Source: Sipunculus nudus (Eukaryota; Annelida; Sipuncula; Golfingiida; Sipunculidae). From it: a stretch of 64,000 nt of DNA. Position 1 is the stretch's first letter, and the number at the start of each line of letters is the position of its first letter. This document shows, piece by piece, positions 58,721 through 64,000 of this stretch. A model generated the notes under the pieces. The model was not told the DNA's origin. It did not search any database and was given only the letters and a program-made list of their open reading frames with translations. A program made the position numbers and the translations under genes. Where the stretch lies: positions 31,559,456 through 31,623,455 of the forward strand of contig CM049312.1 of assembly GCA_026874595.1 (NCBI GenBank), written 5' to 3'.

Positions 58721-59245
58721 TGTACTATCGAAGTAATTCGGGTGGAGCAGGATTTTTATCGTACCGGGATAGTTGAAACTGTATTAAGCCTGTTGTTGTA
58801 TGATAGCCGTTTGCTGTTTCTACCTCGACATATTCAAATATAGCATTTCCTGTAATAACATATCTTCTTCTGGAAGAAACTTATATTTTGGGTTTTTCAA
58901 CTAACAAAATAGGCCTATCTAATAATATAGTGTAATCTGGTGAAAACAGCATGTTAATACCATCCGACTAACCTAGAGTTGCAGCCATACCACCATTATG
59001 AATATATTTCGTGGTCCCGAATATCTTAGGGTTTTTAGTGAAATATCCATAATAAATTACGACCACCCCTGTTTTTCAAAATTACTGAATGAATTCCTCT
59101 ACCCAGCGCTAATGTAGCTCTCTAAATGCTCCTGCAAAGTATTGTTATAACATTTGTCCTAGGCCTGCGCAAGCCTAAATATATAATGGCTTGCCTCCCT
59201 GTTTGAAAATTTCAAATATTTATTGAGGTTTGTTCCGTTTTCTCA

Positions 59246-59248
<3 letters not shown>
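58721..59248. other. No gene recognised
   Basis: A+T-rich spacer. A GGTCCCGAATATCTTAGGG stretch near 59012 and CGACCACCCC near 59060 may be decayed MITE sequence. Confidence 0.35.

Positions 59249-59292
<44 letters not shown>
59249..59292. repeat. (TA)n microsatellite
   Basis: About 22 TA dinucleotides. Confidence 0.95.
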
Positions 59293-59293
<1 letters not shown>

Positions 59294-59674
59294 CCTTACC
59301 CAACAAGCAGGTTCATTATATTTTATTACACGGCATCGTACAGCCAACAGAGTACTATATTTTCATCAAGTATACTTAGGCCGGTACATTCATGAATATA
59401 GGGTCCCACTTTGCTCTCAGTTTCATTACGGGACTGTGCGCCGTAGGGCACGATGCTTGCCGGTACAATTAACAATAAACAGGGACATTACACGAACGAA
59501 TCGTGATGCTTTCCTTTCGTGTATGTAAATCTAAAGTGCCTCCATAAATAAAGAGTACATGCAATAATTTACATTTGAAGTTTAGAATATTTACCTAGAA
59601 GGATAACGCGCATTAAACTAAACAAAATATTTCATGTTTAAAAGCATATAATCTGAGGTATAGGAACAAGTGTG

Positions 59675-59958
59675 CTTGATTTATTTTGGGTAAATACTGC
59701 GTTCCCTCGCGATCATTTCGCGTTCCCTCGAGATCATTTCGCGTATCCTCATGATCTTCAGATCTCGCGGTCAGTTGATACAGGTCTGTTGGTATTGCTA
59801 GGGAACGAGGGGGAACATGAAAAGATTGCGAGTGAACCAGATAAGATCGCGAGGGAACGCTAAAAGGTCCCGATGGAACGCGAAATGATCTAGAGGGAAT
59901 GAGATATTTCGTAAAGGAACGCAAAAAGGAAACGCGATATGTATCCAAAATAAATATA
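59675..59958. mobile_element. Foldback MITE with inverted GGGAACGC minisatellite
   Basis: The outer ends TTGATTTATTTTGGGTAAAT (left) and TATCCAAAATAAATA (right) are inverted copies. Inside, the left half has direct copies of CGCGTTCCCTCGAGATCATTT-like units and the right half has the reverse complement (GATCGCGAGGGAACGC, GGAACGCGAAATGATC). The whole can fold into one long stem around a centre near 59800. No coding capacity. Confidence 0.7.
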
Positions 59959-61424
59959 GCACCCATGTCCTTTAAGGGGCTCCGTATGGGTAAAAGAGTT
60001 CTATATTAAATAATGTAAATAACCTTTGCCTTTAGACAACACCAGCAGTAGAAGTTTATCATGACATGAAAATGCACATTTGGGTGATTATTGTATATTT
60101 CATTTAGCTGTCCCCTCGCACTTATCAAGCGTGGCTTGGGCTTTTTTTTTACGTTTTCTTCTTAAACGCTTAATATACAACGTGTTACCATGCACAAGCT
60201 TTATGAATTAGTCAGCCAGAGAGCTGTACTTAAATTATAAAATTAGCCGAGAGGGGGCATTACCTGTTCTAAGGTTTGCAACCCAGCAAGGTTATTTTGA
60301 TGGTACTGTTAGTGGGAGGAATTTACGCTTTAATCCCTGCATCGACTGCGCCAGTCTAGATATATAAATAAGTTACTGAAAAAAATTATCAGGGTTAAGC
60401 AGTTATATATACTGGGGTATGTGATTTTAAGTCATCAAACCAATGGATGAATCTTCATATATATAATTTGTAAATAAAACGTACTTAAAAACAGTACCAG
60501 ATATACATTCATAATTAAGGCTAATTTTACAATGTAAACCTATTGTTAAGTGATTCATTCATCAAAGAAAAAGGCGTATCATATTCAAGACTGGGAATTT
60601 GACCAAGGTAGGAATTTCACAGTAAGACCACCATCAAATTAAGATCAGGTGATTCCAATTAGAGCACCCAGTTGACATTTGGGTACATCAATCAAAATTA
60701 AACAAAGATCACATCTGAAAAGGCACTGTTGAAAATGTATCAACCATTCAATACTGAAATAATCTTCCAGCATATAGTTGCTCATATAATCCTCAATTAT
60801 TTGTTATTCAGGAACCTTCATCTGTACTGAATTGTCCTGACGATCTTGGGATGAAGGATTTTGGTTTGATTTAGTCATGTTTGGTTCGCCAGATCCAGAC
60901 CTCAAGCGTATTAATTTAAACTATACTGTAATCTGCTAATAAAGAAGAACTTAACTTTTAAACCAAAGTTTTCTGGCACTTCCTTTTCCTACGAAGTTAT
61001 TTATTAAATGATACCGCAAATCTTCTGCAACCAAGAAATTACATTTCTATACTTTAAACAAAAGACACGGATATATAGCCGGGTTTAGTCTATATGTTTC
61101 AGCATGTTCAACAGTTATTTGGTGTCATTTAAAGTGGAACCAATCTATTAAAACATTTGAGTGAACCAAAAGTTTAATTAATGACCTGTCTAATAAGACC
61201 ACCGGTAAATTAAGACCACTTTTGGCCAGACCCACGAGTGGTCTTATTACACAAGTATAATAAAGATCTACCTTCAATATATCAATATGAGCAAGGGCCT
61301 TAGACAAAATAACTTTCATGATGCCAGGTGGTATACTATTGGACTTCACGATAACATATAGTTTACTAACTGGCTTGTTCATTATTGCCAACGTATTGAC
61401 CTGAGTCCAGCGTATCGATCCGAT
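59959..61424. other. No gene; short decayed foldbacks
   Basis: A small inverted repeat AATAAGACCAC (61191-61201) / GTGGTCTTATT (61240-61250) surrounds TTAAGACCAC, and similar AAGACCACCATCAAATTAAG occurs near 60623-60642. These resemble decayed Tc1-mariner-type MITE pieces. No coding region is supported. Confidence 0.4.
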
Positions 61425-61878
61425 ACCCGCAAAGCCGAAGGTCTGTTACGACCCATAATGTAATAACTGGCCCATAATGTAATAACGGCCCATATTGTAA
61501 TAAAAACGACCCATAATGTAATAATAGCCCATAATGTAATAAAAAACGGCCCATATTGTAATAACTATACCCTGCCCATATTGTAATAAAATCGCAAGTG
61601 GGTAAAACGGCCCATATTGCAATAAAATCGAAGGTGGGTAAAACGGCCAATAATTTCATAAATCAAAGTTCATGCAAATTAACTTAGACAATTCAAATAT
61701 TGACTTCTCGTGACACGAATGTGTAAGTGAACATACAAGTATGAAAAACCACTGGATTACATAATGACTATTTGTTTAAAACGGTGACCAAGCTAATATG
61801 AGCGAAATATGGCCATGATTCATGATTATCCTTTTATTGAATCAGTGTTTAAATAGGGTGATAAAGTATTTAAACAAG

Positions 61879-61881
<3 letters not shown>

Positions 61882-61921
<40 letters not shown>
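61882..61921. repeat. (TA)n microsatellite
   Basis: About 20 TA dinucleotides in the centre of the foldback element. Confidence 0.95.
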
Positions 61922-61925
<4 letters not shown>

Positions 61926-62494
61926 CGCTAAAATGTAAATATTTTGTCAATTTTAACAGATAAAATATACAAAACTCTCATTATCGATACATTTTAATGT
62001 ATTTTAATTCTTTTTTAAAATATAAATGAAAGTTTAAATTTCAGTGCGTTTTGCTCAATGTATCATAGAGAAGATTTTATATGATCTCTCGAAACTTCCC
62101 GAGATTTGGAAATTATAAATGGAGGTACTGCTGGAATTTTTTGGTGCCTATATATGTATTGGTTAAGATGTCTTAGGTTAACATGTATAACACGTCGCAT
62201 AGATTAAGAGCTTTCAACGCACGTATTTGAAGTTAAAACCTGGATGCGTCATTCGTGCGATTCAAGAGTTTACAATTTAATTTTTATAAATAATTAGCCC
62301 AAACAACAAAACAACAATTTGAAGATGCCGGTTTCTGTGTTCTAGAGGTAGAGCATAGGGCGCAGAGCGGGGAGATTCAGGGGCGTAACCAGGTTTGAGG
62401 GAGGGCAGGGGGCCATGATTAGTGGCGGATCTAGAAATTCGAAAGGGGGGGGGGCGCTAATATGCATACATGGGTACTATGAAAACTGTTATAT

Positions 62495-62501
62495 ATACGT
62501 G

Positions 62502-62533
<32 letters not shown>

Positions 62534-62594
62534 ATTATTATTATTAAAATAATAATTATTATTATTATTATTATATTATTATTATTATTATTAT
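62495..62594. repeat. Compound (TA)n/(ATT)n microsatellite
   Basis: Interrupted TA repeats pass into ATT/ATA trinucleotides (62531-62594). Confidence 0.9.
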
Positions 62595-63050
62595 ACGTTA
62601 TATGTTAGTGTATGAAAAAATGATTTTTTAATCAATTGTGAACCTTGGTTTCATTAAGGTTAGTAACAGGTTCATGGAGAGGGTATGGGAGGGGGCAGGA
62701 TATTATGTAAAATACACTAAGCGTGTGCCCTGTCATTCTTGAGCTTAAACAAATGTTATTACAATATAAATATGTTATTACAATATGGGTCGTTTTTCCC
62801 ACTTCCTGTTTTATTACGATATGGGTAGGGTGTGATTATTACAATACGGGTCGTTTTTATTACATTATGGACCGTTATTACAATATGGGCCGTTTTTTAT
62901 TACATTATGGGCCGTTATTACAGTATGGGCCAGTTTTATTACAATATGGGCAGGGTATGATTATTACATTATGGGTCGTTGTTATTACAATATGGGCCGT
63001 TATTACATTATGGGCCGGTTATTACATTATGGGTTGTAACAAGGTCCAAA

Positions 63051-64000
63051 CGGGCGATAAGAAGGCAATACCCCATAATGGTTTTCGTAAACGACAACGT
63101 ATATTTTCAACATGGTCAATCGTGTACCGTAACTATATTTACGAACTACTCAAGTGAAAACACTTCAGAAGTGCACATAATGCTAATGCTTGTCGATTTC
63201 ATTCAGGAGTTGCGTCACAGGGCACAGGTCAAGTGCCCGTTTGATATGAGACCACTGAATTCAGTGTATAAGTCGTATATACTGGGCAGCGATATGAACA
63301 TGGAATGACATGTTACACGTATCATGTATCTGATTGAGTGGACGGTTAATAATATAAGTGAATTCCTCTTTTCATAAACAGAAGTGGTTATTAATAAAAT
63401 AAGTACATAATATATGGAAAACATTTTGAAATTCATTTAAACAACGTTCAACGTAAATCTACATATATAAAGGTAGTTTCTTTCAAAACAAGAACACTCA
63501 CTTATGTTATATTATATGTAATATTATAAACTAAAGAATGTACCTCCGTCACGGTTTACTGACTGGTCCCTTGATGGTTCCTCTGCAGTCCTAGCTTTCC
63601 GCTGCTGACAACCAGCACCCGCCAGTGATTATGGGTTTATGAATTAAGGCGCTTGTACAGTCGAACAAAGGTATATATTGCATTCACTTTTGGATCACCT
63701 CCGTATTTTATAACCATGTCCAGGGTCAGTGGTTAAGGCACAATCTACTGTCAAACCAACATTTAGTCACTGAGAAACGTCATCAGAATATTTAAGAATT
63801 TAACCCGGGGAATCACTACAATTCACTTTTTATATCCTGTATAATAAGAAGAGCACTGAAAAAATAAACAATTCAGGAGTTAGCAAAAATTGGTTAATAG
63901 TGCTAGTCCCTAACTGTTAAATGATAAATTCTTCTTCAATTTGCTTTTTTTATGTTTAAGTTACCAACAGTTTTATTCAATTTAAGTGACACCCATTGAT
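63051..64000. other. No gene recognised
   Basis: Short open frames only, none with a domain or splice context I can support. Confidence 0.4.

Larger units (their letters stand above)
61425..63050. mobile_element. 1.6-kb foldback element with inverted CCCATAATGTAATAA arrays
   Basis: The left array (61438-61650) holds about nine copies of GGCCCATAATGTAATAA/GGCCCATATTGTAATAA. The right array (62757-63033) holds about ten copies of the reverse complement TTATTACATTATGGGCC. The flanks also mirror each other: GGTCTGTTACGACCC at the left against GGGTTGTAACAAGGTCC at the right. The ~1.1-kb centre contains (TA)n at 61882-61921 and TA/ATT tracts at 62500-62594. Open frames such as YYNMGRFLLHYG are repeat artefacts. 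Confidence 0.75.

Noticed and set aside
61366-63157. Tyr/Gly/Leu-rich open frames in the foldback arrays
   Set aside because: They are translations of the CCCATAATGTAATAA repeat, with no start context or domain.

Overview
This is 64 kb of an A+T-rich animal genome, most likely a bivalve or other mollusc. The evidence is short-exon eukaryotic genes with canonical GT-AG introns, a Helentron (Helitron2-type) transposon, satellite-cored elements resembling the bivalve 'pearl'/HINE elements, Ty3/gypsy and Jockey/CR1-like retroelements, MITEs and many (TA)n tracts. The species assignment is inference. Almost all long open reading frames belong to mobile elements. One probable host gene can be assembled from exons that are mostly too short to stand out as ORFs.

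Layout. 1-4.7 kb: a hexanucleotide array, a solo LTR (1527-2245), then a second small LTR (3281-3450) with primer-binding site and a decayed gypsy gag. 4.7-6.6 kb: an array of ~148-bp satellite monomers, each carrying a nested hairpin, ending in a conserved tail (HINE copy A). 7.7-14.3 kb: old degenerate tandem repeats with two pogo/Tigger-like MITEs and a tRNA-like SINE head; a larger pogo-like element follows at 14581-15212. 15.4-26.7 kb: a large Helentron. Its protein has a 23-residue repeat array, a DUF6570-like region, an OTU protease, HUH/Y2 Rep, Pif1 helicase and an EEP endonuclease, broken by one frameshift and one stop. Behind it lie tandem copies of its own 3' end. 27.0-30.06 kb: two more HINE copies (B, C). 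30.06-33.75 kb: the gypsy protease-RT-RNase H-integrase, with many stops. The gag at 3.5 kb and this pol may be halves of one element split at HINE sequence.

33.8-44.1 kb holds little except (TA)n tracts and a reverse-oriented LTR (40780-41538). 44.1-45.6 kb is a decayed LINE ORF1 with zinc knuckles. 45.9-55.7 kb is the host gene: TATA box, probable 5'UTR intron, signal peptide, six EGF-like domains each on its own phase-1 exon, then a ~310-residue cysteine-rich helical region built from repeated two-exon modules. Fourteen coding exons sum to 1731 nt (576 codons plus stop), so all splice phases agree. A nearly complete LINE ORF2 sits in its intron 12 and a SINE in another intron.

55.7-63.1 kb holds a truncated LINE 3' end, a 33-bp minisatellite, a TIR element with repeated GGGGTCCA/TGGACCCC palindromes, a foldback MITE and a 1.6-kb foldback element with inverted CCCATAATGTAATAA arrays. 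The last kilobase shows nothing recognisable. The transposon proteins would act together in their own mobilisation. The EGF gene product should be secreted.
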